Assembly: GCA_009841045.1 (NCBI GenBank)
Contig: VXMO01000059.1
Span: forward strand, 1-35,420
Direction of reading: 5' to 3'
DNA length: 35,420 nucleotides
Origin: Dehalococcoidia bacterium
GTDB taxonomy: Bacteria; Chloroflexota; Dehalococcoidia; UBA6926
The position numbers and the translations under genes were made by a program. Shown piece by piece: positions 22,865 through 30,762 of this stretch. Numbering within the stretch: position 1 is the first letter of the stretch; every line of letters begins with the position of its first letter. The notes beneath the pieces were generated by a model. That model was not told the DNA's origin. It saw only the letters and a list, made by a program, of their open reading frames with translations, and did not search any database.

Positions 22865-23917
22865 TTAGGCGTTCTCAGATACGGATTCTGTTGCATCCTG
22901 CTCCGCCCGCGCCTGTCCCTCCTCGCCGTAAAGGTGGCACTCCACCGTGCGGTCGAGTTCCACTTGCACAAGTGGCGGCTCGACCACGTCGCACAGTCCG
23001 GCCATGAACACCGGGCAGCGCGGATGGAATCTGCACCCACTCGGCACGTTGGCCGGACTCGGCGCTTCTCCTGGCAGCACCGGTCTCTCCGCGAGGCGAT
23101 TCGCGGGGTCAGGCTCCGGGACGGCGTTCAGGAGCCCCTGTGTGTAGGGATGGAGAGGATTGCTGATGAGGTCGGCCGTTGGGCCCTGCTCAACAATGCG
23201 ACCCAGGTACATGACAGTCGCCGTGGGGGCGAAATGGCGCGCCGTCGCGATGTCATGCGTGATGTACAGATAGCCGATGCGATGTCGCTCCTGCAGCTCA
23301 CGGAGCAGGGCCAGGATTTCGGCGCGGCTTGAGGCGTCAATCATCGAGACCGGCTCATCGGCAAGGATGTATTCAGGCGTCAGCGTCAACGCCCTCGCAA
23401 TGCCGACGCGCTGCCGTTGGCCACCGGACAGCAGGTGAGGAAAGCGGTCGAGGAAGTCTGAGGCCGGGCGCATTCGCACCTCTTCAAGCGCCCATTCCAC
23501 GCGCTCCAGCCGTTCGGAGGCCGACCCCTCCCCGTGGATAACGAGCGGCTCCTCGACAATTTGGCGAATTGTCATGTAGGGATCGAGGCTGGTGAAGGGA
23601 TCCTGGAAAATACCCTGCGCCCGCCGCCTAAATCCCTTGAGGCGGCTTTCTTTGACCTCAGTGATGTCTATATTGTCGAAAAGAACGCGCCCTGCCGTCG
23701 GCTCCAGCAGGCGCAGTGAAACACGCCCCATCGTGGTCTTGCCGCAGCCGGACTCACCGACGATGGCGATGGTCTCGCCACGATCCAGCGTTAGCGAAAC
23801 GCCGTCCAGCGCTCGCACCGTGGTCGTGCGGAAACCCCGACCGCGCGACTTGAAGTGCATGGCCACGTCTTGAAGATCGAGCATGGGGGCAGCGCCTATT
23901 TCCGGTTGGACGGTCAT
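22865..23917 (-). CDS. Oligopeptide-type ABC transporter ATP-binding protein, DppF/OppF-like (350 aa)
   Basis: Second ATPase of the importer. Walker A GESGCGKTTMGR, Q-loop region (IFQDPFTSLDP), signature LSGGQRQRVGIARAL and Walker B YILADEPVSMID are intact. The C-terminal oligopeptide-transporter domain contains GCRFHPRCPVFMAGLCDVVE with the cysteines that ligate an iron-sulfur cluster in Dpp/Opp ATPases. ATG 23917 overlaps the upstream TGA as ATGA, with GAGAGGA upstream; the longer open frame to 24001 is rejected. It is the last gene of a four-gene operon. Confidence 0.93.
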   Translation of the reverse strand: MTVQPEIGAAPMLDLQDVAMHFKSRGRGFRTTTVRALDGVSLTLDRGETIAIVGESGCGKTTMGRVSLRLLEPTAGRVLFDNIDITEVKESRLKGFRRRAQGIFQDPFTSLDPYMTIRQIVEEPLVIHGEGSASERLERVEWALEEVRMRPASDFLDRFPHLLSGGQRQRVGIARALTLTPEYILADEPVSMIDASSRAEILALLRELQERHRIGYLYITHDIATARHFAPTATVMYLGRIVEQGPTADLISNPLHPYTQGLLNAVPEPDPANRLAERPVLPGEAPSPANVPSGCRFHPRCPVFMAGLCDVVEPPLVQVELDRTVECHLYGEEGQARAEQDATESVSENA

Positions 23918-24906
23918 GATGTCCTCTCGTCCAATAGCCAGCACGCGGCTAGAGACTGGCCGCTTGCCGTGACAAATTCGCGCGGGCCATCGACGCGACA
24001 CCTGTCCATCGCGAACTCGCAGCGCGGATGGAATCGGCAGCCTGTGGGCGGATCGGAGAGGTCCGGAGGCGCGCCCGGGATGAACTCAAGTGGCGTGTCA
24101 GAACGCAGGCGCGGGATGGCTGCCAACAGCTTCTGTGTATAGGGGTGAGACGGCGCGCCCAGAATGTCCTCCGACGGGCCGATCTCCACGAGACGCCCGG
24201 CGTACATCACCGCGATGTAGTCCGCCAGGTCGCTGGCGAGCGCGATGTCATGGCTGATGAAGATTGACGCGACGCCCAAGTTCGACTTGAGCCGCTTGAA
24301 CAGGTTCATGATCTGTGCTTGCACACCAACGTCTAGGGCGGATGTCGGTTCGTCAAGAAGAATGAGAGTGGGATTGAGCGCCAGCGCGGAGGCCACGGCG
24401 ATGCGCTGCTTCATGCCGCCGCTGAGTTCGTGCGGATAGCGGTTGAACGTCTCCGTGGGCAGCCGCACCATGTCCAGCAGCTCGCGCGTACGCTCGTCTG
24501 CCGCTTGGCGTGACTGGTCGCCGCGCGCCGTCAGCACCTCCCGAACCTGGTGCCCCACCTTGTAGATGGGATTCAAAGACTCCGTCGCGCCCTGGAACAC
24601 CATCGAAATCTGCCGCCAGCGCACACGGTCTCGGAAATCGCCGTCCGAGAGGGCCATGCAGTCCATGCCGTTGAGAGTTATCTGACCCTCGAATTGGGAT
24701 GTGTTGCGCGGCAGTAGACGCAGCAGTGCAAGAGCGAGGCTCGTCTTGCCGGAGCCGGACTCGCCGACGATGGCCAGTGTCTGGCCTGCTTCAAGGTCGA
24801 AGGACACGCCGTCCACGGCCCGCACGTCGCCGCGGTCAGCCGCGTATGACAGGCGCAGATCGCGCACTGAAAGGAGAGGTTGGCCGTGTGACTGTTGCAC
24901 GTTCAT
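23914..24906 (-). CDS. Oligopeptide-type ABC transporter ATP-binding protein, DppD/OppD-like (330 aa)
   Basis: First ATPase of the importer: Walker A GESGSGKTSLAL, LSGGMKQRIAVASAL signature, Walker B LILLDEPTSALD, H-loop ISHDIALASDLAD. It carries the C-terminal oligo_HPY extension GCRFHPRCEFAMDRC with the cluster-binding cysteines. It pairs with the next ATPase as the usual D/F heterodimer. The start at 24906 forms an ATGA overlap with the permease stop and is preceded by few purines, so it probably depends on coupled translation; an upstream in-frame start at 25020 would lie deep inside the permease gene. Confidence 0.93.
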   Translation of the reverse strand: MNVQQSHGQPLLSVRDLRLSYAADRGDVRAVDGVSFDLEAGQTLAIVGESGSGKTSLALALLRLLPRNTSQFEGQITLNGMDCMALSDGDFRDRVRWRQISMVFQGATESLNPIYKVGHQVREVLTARGDQSRQAADERTRELLDMVRLPTETFNRYPHELSGGMKQRIAVASALALNPTLILLDEPTSALDVGVQAQIMNLFKRLKSNLGVASIFISHDIALASDLADYIAVMYAGRLVEIGPSEDILGAPSHPYTQKLLAAIPRLRSDTPLEFIPGAPPDLSDPPTGCRFHPRCEFAMDRCRVDGPREFVTASGQSLAACWLLDERTS

Positions 24907-26336
24907 GCAGCCGTCTCCCGCAGGCGAGGATTGAGCACCGGCTCCATGGCCAACGCGAGCAGAACGAAGGTCATCGCTGTAATGACAATGAGGATTCCCG
25001 GCGGCAGTATCCACCACCAATAGCCGATAAAGATCGCGCCCGTGCGGAATCCCTGTTCAAGGATCTGTCCCCACGTTGGCAGGGAGGGGTCGCCGAGTCC
25101 GAGGAAACTCAGGCCTGCCTCCGCGAGGATGGCGGCCGGGGTGAAGAAAATCATCTGCGCCACGATGAACGGGGCCATCTGGAAGAAGACATGGCGGAAC
25201 ATGATGCGCCATCGTGACGCTCCGAGCGCCTGCGTGGCCTCCACCAACTGCCCGGAGCGCACCTGCAGCACCATCGAGCGGAGGATGATTGTCAGTCCCG
25301 GCCAGCCAAATATCACGAGAATCGTCATCACAAGCCACAGTTTCTGGCCGAGAACGAATATCAGGAAGATCAGGATCGGCAGCAGCGGGATGTTCGTCAT
25401 AACGTCGGACACTCGCTGGATGATGGTGTCCGTTCTGCCGCCGGAGAATCCGCTCAGGATGCCGAAGAAGGTGCCGAGGATGGTGGCTGCCACGCTCGTT
25501 GAAATGCCGATGATGAGCGCGACGGGGAACCCGAACATCAGGCCCGTGGCAAGGTTGCGTCCCTGCGTGTCCGTTCCCATCAAGCCGAACACGCCGCCCG
25601 CAGCCACGAATCGCACGCTCTCCACCGCGTCCCGCGAATCGTAAGTGATGACGCGAATGGTCGCCGTGTATTCGCCGGTGAGCGGCTCGAACTCAGGGGC
25701 ATCGCTGCTTGTCGGCGTGCCGAACAGCGCCGCCTCCAGGTTGCCCTGTATCTCAGCTTCGCTCAGACGCAGGCCGAATTCTTGCAGCAGAAAGTCGGTT
25801 GCCGCGGTCAGCGCGTTCGTGTCACCGGATAAGAAGATGCGGCGCGGCTCGTCCGCGAATCGCGAGACGGGTGGCGTTTCATCGGGACGCTGCCCGCGTA
25901 CAACCTCCTGCAGAATCGTTGCCGTGAGTCCGTCAGGCCGCGCCAGCGACATGGAGATCACCGGCGGACGGTCGTAGAAACTCACCTCACCGACGGAAAC
26001 GGAGAGGAACGTGGGCGGGGTTTCGGAGTCATGGTCGAATGTGAACGAGTAGAGACGCGTCGTGGCGGGGCCGGTCTCGACGGTCTGTGATGGCGACTCG
26101 GCGTCGAAGACACGATGGCGCGGGGCCTGATCGCCGACAAGGTTAGTCCACGCGGGCGGGGCGGCTTTGGGGTTGTCCGCCCATGCGATGGGGTTGTTCC
26201 AGAACCGCAGCCCGAAGTCCAACGGATAGAAGAACGGTACCAGCAGGGAGACGAAGACGAGCACGGCCAGCAGGCCGATACCGAGCCTTCCTGAGCCTGA
26301 TCGCAGTACGACGCGAAGCGCCTCGCCCGGCCTCAT
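24903..26336 (-). CDS. ABC transporter permease, DppC/OppC-like, with large extracytoplasmic insert (477 aa)
   Basis: The inner-membrane permease subunit begins with the DppC-type N-terminus and TM helix 1 (about 17-35). Next comes an insert of roughly 210 residues (about 40-250) with beta-rich character and no TM helices. The canonical block then follows: GLMGTDTQGRNLATGLMFG, several TM helices and the coupling motif EATQALGASRWRIMFRHVF. Ordinary DppC/OppC proteins are near 300 residues with only a short loop here. The insert would face outside and could contact the binding protein. ATG 26336 overlaps the previous stop (ATGA). Confidence 0.9.
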   Translation of the reverse strand: MRPGEALRVVLRSGSGRLGIGLLAVLVFVSLLVPFFYPLDFGLRFWNNPIAWADNPKAAPPAWTNLVGDQAPRHRVFDAESPSQTVETGPATTRLYSFTFDHDSETPPTFLSVSVGEVSFYDRPPVISMSLARPDGLTATILQEVVRGQRPDETPPVSRFADEPRRIFLSGDTNALTAATDFLLQEFGLRLSEAEIQGNLEAALFGTPTSSDAPEFEPLTGEYTATIRVITYDSRDAVESVRFVAAGGVFGLMGTDTQGRNLATGLMFGFPVALIIGISTSVAATILGTFFGILSGFSGGRTDTIIQRVSDVMTNIPLLPILIFLIFVLGQKLWLVMTILVIFGWPGLTIILRSMVLQVRSGQLVEATQALGASRWRIMFRHVFFQMAPFIVAQMIFFTPAAILAEAGLSFLGLGDPSLPTWGQILEQGFRTGAIFIGYWWWILPPGILIVITAMTFVLLALAMEPVLNPRLRETAA

Positions 26337-27388
26337 TGCGCCGTATACCTCACGCGGGGGTCCAGAACGACGTACAGGATTTCGAGCACAAACCGCGCAG
26401 CGACGTACATCAGCGTGAACATGAATGTCAGCGCGACGATGACGGCCTCATCCGCCGTGGTGATGGCGTCGAAGTAGAGCCGCCCCATTCCGGGCCAGTT
26501 GAATACGGTCTCTGTCAGAATCGCCCCGCCGATGGAGCCGGTGAGAGCAAGGATGATATTTGTCGCGATGGGCGGGGCGGCGACACGCAGGATATGCCGC
26601 CGCATCACCTGCCCCTCCGGCAGGCCACGCGCCCGCGCTGCCGTGACGTGAAACTCCTGGGCCGTATTCAGCAGCATGGTTCGCACCACGTATGTCCACG
26701 CGCCCACGGAGACGAGCACCAAAGTCAGGACTGGGAGCGCCGCGTGCCAGAGCAGATCCATGAAACGCAGCAGTTCCCCTTCCGGCGGTGGAGAGCTGTA
26801 CAGCCCGCCCGATGGGAATATCCGCAGCTGGAATGAGAGGACGAGAATCAGCAAGATGCCCGCCCACCACGCGGGCAGGGCGTTTGACGCGGCAGCCAGG
26901 TAGGATGTTAGCCGGTCGCTCCGCGTTCCGACGCGTGTTGCCAGCTTTGCCCCCAGCCATAAGCCGATGATTGCCGTGATGACGAGCGACGTTGTCACCA
27001 GCATCATTGAGTAGGGCACGCGCTCCAGCACGATGTCTGTGACACGTGACGAGCCGTCGAAACTGCGTAAGTTGCGCGCCGAGCCAAGGTCAAGCGTGAG
27101 CACGCGCCCAACCATCGCCGGCAGCCGTGTGTACCAGGGATCGTCGAGGCCGTAAAACTCTTCGAGGTCGATGCGTCGTTCACGCAGCGTTTCTTCAAGG
27201 CGTTCCGGGTCTCGAATTGTCTCGGCGAGTGCCTGTCGCTGTCCCCGCATCTCCTCAGAGACGATGGCCGTCAACATGCGGTCGGAGAATCCCGTCGCGC
27301 CAAGAGTTACGACAACCAGTACAAGGACAACGAGCACCACGCCCACCAGGCTGAGGGCTCGCAATCCGAGTGTGTACGCAAGCGCCAT
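26333..27388 (-). CDS. ABC transporter permease, DppB/OppB-like (351 aa)
   Basis: First gene of the operon. TM helix 1 (about 13-32) is followed by an extracytoplasmic loop of about 80 residues including EEFYGLDDPWYTRLPAMVGR. TM helices of the BPD_transp_1 fold come next, and the coupling-helix motif AARARGLPEGQVMRRHILR. The DppB hallmark GLDDPWYTR...LTLDLGSA before the second helix is present. The spacing to the next gene is a 4-base overlap. The ATG at 27388 is accepted because the hydrophobic helix starts right after it; no strong Shine-Dalgarno is visible. Confidence 0.9.
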   Translation of the reverse strand: MALAYTLGLRALSLVGVVLVVLVLVVVTLGATGFSDRMLTAIVSEEMRGQRQALAETIRDPERLEETLRERRIDLEEFYGLDDPWYTRLPAMVGRVLTLDLGSARNLRSFDGSSRVTDIVLERVPYSMMLVTTSLVITAIIGLWLGAKLATRVGTRSDRLTSYLAAASNALPAWWAGILLILVLSFQLRIFPSGGLYSSPPPEGELLRFMDLLWHAALPVLTLVLVSVGAWTYVVRTMLLNTAQEFHVTAARARGLPEGQVMRRHILRVAAPPIATNIILALTGSIGGAILTETVFNWPGMGRLYFDAITTADEAVIVALTFMFTLMYVAARFVLEILYVVLDPRVRYTAQ

Positions 27389-27549
27389 TACGAATCAGAT
27401 ATAAGCATCGGGCCAAACCGTCTTACCAGCATACCCCGCCAACCCGTTGTCATTCGGAGCGCATCAAAGAAACCGAGGCCTCCATCCTCTTAAGACGCTG
27501 TACTGCTAATGTCTGTCAACGGCTTCGATTCGTGAAGAAACGCACAATG

Positions 27550-27578
27550 TTGACACGTTATCTTTTGATGCGTAGAGT
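27550..27578 (+). promoter_or_regulatory. Sigma70-type promoter driving the structured transcript
   Basis: A perfect -35 TTGACA (27550-27555) and a -10 TAGAGT (27573-27578, 4 of 6 matches) are spaced by exactly 17 bases. Transcription would begin near 27585, at the first base of the structured region. The preceding interval 27389-27549 shows no gene. Confidence 0.6.
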
Positions 27579-27649
27579 GCCGTTTGCAGGGGTTTCGACC
27601 CCGAAGAATCGGCGCCCCCGGGGGAGCCGGCGTAAAGGAGGAAAGACGA

Positions 27650-27724
27650 ATGATGCGTTTGTACGCGGAGTACGTCACACGTAAGTTCCCTTACGCGCGC
27701 CTCGCTGTGGAGAGGACCGGCTGA
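27650..27724 (+). CDS. Possible 24-aa peptide with perfect Shine-Dalgarno
   Basis: AAAGGAGG (27634-27641) lies 8 bases before ATG ATG; the frame reads 24 codons to TGA and would encode a basic, aromatic peptide starting MMRLYAEYVTRKFPYARL. It sits within the candidate structured RNA, and its coding bases form two of the helices. No family is recognised. It may be a genuine small protein, a regulatory peptide or chance. Confidence 0.4.
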   Translation: MMRLYAEYVTRKFPYARLAVERTG

Positions 27725-27899
27725 GCCGCTGAGCGGCACCAGATCAGCCACCCCGACATAGCGAGGCAAACAGGGCGGTGAGTGGCGCCCGCACGATGCC
27801 CCGCCGCGCGAAGCCAGAAAGACGGCTGTCAGGATGGTGGAGCGGGTGGAACGGAAGGAGCGCCCAGTACACCGCCCGAAAAAACGGTGCGATCGCACG

Positions 27900-27932
27900 A
27901 CAGGCCCGGGCTTTGAAGGAGTCCGGGCCTGT
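27900..27932. terminator. Terminal hairpin of the structured region
   Basis: A 10-bp perfect stem ACAGGCCCGG/CCGGGCCTGT, extendable by two pairs including a G-U, sits between the plus-strand transcript and the convergent minus-strand operon ending at 27962. There is no clear T-run on the plus side, and a TTTTTT run lies about 20 bases beyond it on the minus side, so it may act on both strands. Confidence 0.45.
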
Positions 27933-27961
27933 TGATCTGTTAAGTCCAGTCGAATGAGGGG

Positions 27962-28087
27962 CTAGTCGGCGTTGCCGGGAGATTCGCGCGTCTCAAATGC
28001 CGCGATGATCAGCAGGAGAACGATCAGCACAACGCCGACCCACATCAGGGTCTGCGTCATGTCAGCGCTGCGTCTTCGATAGATCAT
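27962..28087 (-). CDS. Small single-pass membrane protein (41 aa)
   Basis: The basic N-terminus MIYRRRSADM is followed by a strong TM helix (MWVGVVLIVLLLIIAA) and a short acidic tail, giving a cytoplasm-in orientation. Its ATG (28087) overlaps the stop of the MoaD-like gene as ATGA, the usual sign of coupled translation, which supports reality despite the size. An internal ATG at 28060 would give 32 aa. Function unknown; it may anchor or assist a neighbour. Confidence 0.55.
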   Translation of the reverse strand: MIYRRRSADMTQTLMWVGVVLIVLLLIIAAFETRESPGNAD

Positions 28088-28368
28088 GCCGCGCCGCCTG
28101 CGATTGCCGGCACGATGACGATCTCGTCACCATCTTTCACGTGCGTCTCAAGGCCACGCAGGTATTGGATATCGTTGTCGTTCAGGAAAATGGAGATGAA
28201 CGGGTGAATGTCCCCCGTCACGTCGTCCAGCACCCGCGCCTTGATGCCCGGGAACTTGTCTTCTAGGACATCGAGGGCGTCCGTGAGCCGACCTGCCGGC
28301 ACATCAATGCGATCGACGCCGTCCGTGATGCGCCGCATCGCCGTGGGAACCTTCAAGCTAGCTACCAT
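28084..28368 (-). CDS. MoaD/ThiS-family ubiquitin-like sulfur carrier (94 aa)
   Basis: Beta-grasp protein: MVASLKVPTAMRRITDG start, the segment RLTDALDVLEDKFPGIKARV, then FISIFLNDNDIQYLRGLETHV and KDGDEIVIVPAIAGG, the classical end of MoaD/ThiS/CysO proteins. In this family the C-terminal Gly-Gly is adenylated and thiocarboxylated to deliver sulfur. Here two Ala follow the Gly-Gly, so the tail would need trimming or the reading is a variant. The frame is open to 28632 inside msrB; ATG 28368 gives the family length. It lies 62 bases downstream of msrB. Its client pathway (molybdopterin, cysteine or other) is not clear. Confidence 0.8.
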   Translation of the reverse strand: MVASLKVPTAMRRITDGVDRIDVPAGRLTDALDVLEDKFPGIKARVLDDVTGDIHPFISIFLNDNDIQYLRGLETHVKDGDEIVIVPAIAGGAA

Positions 28369-28430
28369 TGTCCCGGAAACCGCCTTTCGACCCGCTGGGC
28401 CGCATTTAGTATATCTCCTGCGGGGCGGCG

Positions 28431-28823
28431 TTAGTCGGATTCGGTATCGAGTCGAAGCGAAGCGGAATTGAGGCAGTAACGGAGGCCGGTTGGCGCGGGG
28501 CCGTCCGGGAAAAGGTGCCCGAGGTGCGCCCCGCACGTGCCGCACATCACTTCCGTGCGGACCATGCCGAACGAGCGGTCTTCCTCTTCCTTGATGACTG
28601 CGCCCTCCAGCGGCTCCCAGAAGCTCGGCCATCCTGTGCCCGAGTCGTATTTGGTCTTGGAGCTAAACAGCGGCGTATCGCAGCAGATGCATCGATAGAT
28701 GCCCGGCTCTTTTTCGTTCCAATAGATGCCAGTAAACGGTGGCTCTGTGCCCTTCTCTTGCGTCACGTGATACTGCATGTCCGTGAGCTTTTCGCGATAT
28801 TGCGCTTCGTTCGTGGCTTCCAT
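28431..28823 (-). CDS. msrB: Peptide-methionine (R)-S-oxide reductase (130 aa)
   Basis: Repairs the R-isomer of methionine sulfoxide in proteins. The zinc-binding CxxC pairs are C45/C48 and C94/C97. The catalytic Cys is C117 in RYCLNSASL, in the usual C-terminal strand. [11 protein letters not shown] and [13 protein letters not shown] are family signatures. No resolving Cys is evident at the position corresponding to residue 63 of classical enzymes (GWPSFW region carries none), so recycling may use another Cys or thioredoxin directly. It lies 31 bases downstream of msrA, same strand. ATG 28823 follows a GGAGCGGA stretch. Confidence 0.95.
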   Translation of the reverse strand: MEATNEAQYREKLTDMQYHVTQEKGTEPPFTGIYWNEKEPGIYRCICCDTPLFSSKTKYDSGTGWPSFWEPLEGAVIKEEEDRSFGMVRTEVMCGTCGAHLGHLFPDGPAPTGLRYCLNSASLRLDTESD

Positions 28824-28854
28824 TTGTCCGCTCCTCCCACGTGCCGCCCGTTGT

Positions 28855-29418
28855 CTAGACCCGCAGGTCTGCCAGGTACTTCTCCCGGAACTTCGCCACT
28901 TTCGGCTCGATGATGACCTGGCAATAGGACGCGCCGGGGTTGCTGCGGAAATACTCCTGATGGTAGTCCTCCGCCGGATAGAAGATGTCCAATGGCTCCA
29001 CCTGCGTCACGAGCGGGTCTCGATACAGGCCCTGCTCCGCCACGCGCTTGATGGCGGCCTCTGCCTCCGCCTTCTGCCCATCATCGTGATACAGGATGAT
29101 CGAGCGGTACTGCGTCCCCACGTCATACCCTTGACGGTTCAGCGTGGTCGGGTCATGGATTGTGAAGAAGATGTCCAGCAGGTGGCTTAGCGAGACGACC
29201 GACGGGTCAAAGGTCACCTGGGTGACCTCGGCATGTCCGGTTGTTCCGGTGCAGACACGCTCATAGCTCGGGTTCGCCACGTGTCCGCCCGCATAGCCGG
29301 AAACGACGCTCTCCACGCCATTCACCAACTCATAGACGGCCTCAAGGCACCAGAAGCATCCGCCGCCAAGCGTGGCCGTCTGCAACTGGCTTCCGCTGTC
29401 TCCACTTCCGTTCACCAT
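28855..29418 (-). CDS. msrA: Peptide-methionine (S)-S-oxide reductase (187 aa)
   Basis: Repairs the S-isomer of methionine sulfoxide. The catalytic motif GGGCFWC (C21 catalytic, C24) lies close to the N-terminus, and [31 protein letters not shown] and the Y[11 protein letters not shown] region match MsrA. The C-terminal extension is short. ATG 29418 has AAAGGA about 9 bases upstream. It is the first gene of the msrA-msrB-MoaD-like-small membrane protein cluster, so both stereoisomers of oxidised Met are handled by one transcript. Confidence 0.95.
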   Translation of the reverse strand: MVNGSGDSGSQLQTATLGGGCFWCLEAVYELVNGVESVVSGYAGGHVANPSYERVCTGTTGHAEVTQVTFDPSVVSLSHLLDIFFTIHDPTTLNRQGYDVGTQYRSIILYHDDGQKAEAEAAIKRVAEQGLYRDPLVTQVEPLDIFYPAEDYHQEYFRSNPGASYCQVIIEPKVAKFREKYLADLRV

Positions 29419-29520
29419 GTCATCTGTCCTTTCGCGCCACTACCTGCGGACTATCGATTCATTCGTTGGTATGTACATCCATGATACGAATTCGTGGAAG
29501 CGGCGGGGGCGTTTGTGCCT

Positions 29521-29805
29521 TCAGGCATGGAGGCCGGCGAGAAGGTCTCCGTGCTCTTTGCTGCCCTCTTCCAGGGCGGCAATTATCGCGCCTACCAGTT
29601 GCCGAGCCGACTCCGCGCTGATTTCCACGGCGACGCGCTCGCTCATCCCCCCGTTCTCGTTCACGAAGTCGATGTTGACGCTGTGCTCCATGAACGCGTG
29701 GGCGGGATGGTCATAGCACACATTTGCTTTGGTCAGCGGTATCCAGCCCCCCGCGGACTTGCCGCTGCCGCTCACCTCTGCTGTCTGAACAATCCAGGTA
29801 CACAT
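29521..29805 (-). CDS. DUF6295-like protein (94 aa)
   Basis: Small protein beginning MCTWIVQTAEVSGSGKSAGG, with a central YDHPAHAFMEHSVNIDFVN and RVAVEISAESARQLVGAIIAA. From memory it matches a small family of unknown function (DUF6295) seen in Chloroflexota and Actinomycetota. The conserved His and Asp residues (YDHP, H, NIDF) could bind a metal, but this is speculation. No signal peptide. A dispersed repeat lies just upstream at 29811-29850. Confidence 0.6.
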   Translation of the reverse strand: MCTWIVQTAEVSGSGKSAGGWIPLTKANVCYDHPAHAFMEHSVNIDFVNENGGMSERVAVEISAESARQLVGAIIAALEEGSKEHGDLLAGLHA

Positions 29806-29810
29806 GTCTC

Positions 29811-29850
29811 TTTCCCCTCACCCCAACCCTCTCCCCGAGGGAGAGGGGGC
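29811..29850. repeat. Dispersed palindromic intergenic repeat
   Basis: TTTCCCCTCACCCCAACCCT followed by an inverted repeat CCCTCTCC/GGGAGAGGG is a second type of the common intergenic repeat seen in many GC-rich environmental genomes. It fills the 58-base gap between the DUF6295-like gene and the dienelactone hydrolase gene. A stem-loop in the transcript could attenuate read-through. Confidence 0.6.
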
Positions 29851-29863
29851 TATGCTCAACGCC

Positions 29864-30610
29864 TTATGCAGCCAGGTGCTGCGCGAAGAAGTGGAACAGC
29901 TTCTCCCAGCCGTCCAGCGCCTGCTCAATGCGGTAGTTCGGGCGATCATAGTAGAAGAATCCGTGTCCCGCGCCATCGTAGCGGTGGAATTCGTAGTGCT
30001 TGCCGTGCTGCTTGAGGGCCTCTTCCAGCGCGTTCACGTGAGCTTGCGTGGGATTCATGTCATCGTTGCCGAATAACCCCAGAATCGGCGCGCTCAGGTT
30101 CTCGGTGTAGTCGATGGGGGCGACAGGATTCTTCTCTGAAATCTCGTCTTCGGACATGACGATTCGGCCACCCCAGCAGTTGACGACGGCGTCGAACTCG
30201 CCGGCGCAGGCTGCGAGGTAGGCGTGGCGTCCGCCGGAGCACGTGCCGAAGACGCCGACCTTGCCGTTGGTCTGCGGCAGGGAGCGCAGGAATTGCAGCG
30301 AGCCCAGGATATCGCCGACGGCCTGATCGTCCGCCACGCCTCCAGCGGCGCGGACGGCGGCGGCGACATCATCCGGGCTGCCGGACCCCTCGCGCTCGTA
30401 AAGGTTCGGGGAGATTGCCATATAGCCATGATGGGCGAACTTGCGGGTCGCCTCCCGATACCACTCATCCCAGCCCGGCGCGTGGTGAATTACGACCACG
30501 CCCGGAAACGGCCCGGGGCCGAGCGGCCTCGCGAAATACGCCGGGATATCGTCACCGTTGTGTCCCTTAACCGTCGTGATGTCCGCAATCATGCCCTCGT
30601 AGTCAGCCAT
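29864..30610 (-). CDS. Dienelactone hydrolase family protein (248 aa)
   Basis: Alpha/beta hydrolase of the DLH family, which opens dienelactones in ortho-cleavage of (chloro)aromatics or acts on related lactones and esters. The triad is visible: nucleophile C124 in GTCSGG (Cys instead of Ser, the DLH signature), Asp at 183/184 in LFGNDDMNP, and H216 in GAGHGFF. VVVIHHAPGWDEW matches the oxyanion loop region. The frame is open to 30742, but ATG 30610 starts the conserved domain. It is probably cytosolic, with no signal peptide. Its natural substrate is unknown. Confidence 0.88.
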   Translation of the reverse strand: MADYEGMIADITTVKGHNGDDIPAYFARPLGPGPFPGVVVIHHAPGWDEWYREATRKFAHHGYMAISPNLYEREGSGSPDDVAAAVRAAGGVADDQAVGDILGSLQFLRSLPQTNGKVGVFGTCSGGRHAYLAACAGEFDAVVNCWGGRIVMSEDEISEKNPVAPIDYTENLSAPILGLFGNDDMNPTQAHVNALEEALKQHGKHYEFHRYDGAGHGFFYYDRPNYRIEQALDGWEKLFHFFAQHLAA

Positions 30611-30762
30611 GTAGCACCCCCACACTGTGTTGATTTGCACTGTCGGCCCCCCCCCACGCCAGCACCCACCGGAGGCAGCCGCCCGCCCATGTTGCCCCTT
30701 TTGCCCGTCAGCACGCAAGGCGCTGGGGATCCTTTCAGTCACCCTGGGCGTCCGGGTTTGTG

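Larger units (their letters stand above)
27585..27935 (+). ncRNA. Candidate structured RNA of unknown class
   Basis: The region downstream of the promoter is packed with perfect helices. They are GGGGT-TTCG-ACCCC (27589-27602), CGTAAG/CTTACG (27680-27695), a two-storey hairpin GGCTGA-GCCGC/GCGGC-TCAGCC (27719-27749) enclosed by the 8-bp long-range pair GCCTCGCT/AGCGAGGC (27699-27706 with 27760-27767), GGGCG/CGCCC (27773-27790), CACCG/CGGTG (27870-27889) and a closing 10-bp hairpin (27900-27932). I do not recognise the class. RNase P RNA, tmRNA and SRP RNA were considered and their conserved cores are not present. It may instead be the mRNA of the 24-codon ORF inside it, or both. Confidence 0.5.

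Noticed and set aside
27585-27935. RNase P RNA, tmRNA or SRP RNA for the structured region
   Set aside because: Only a fragment resembling CR-I (GGAGGAAAG) and a GCGGTGAG loop recall RNase P; the complementary CR-V strand is missing. No tRNA-like ends or tag for tmRNA and no SRP GGAA/GUCAGG core were found on either strand.
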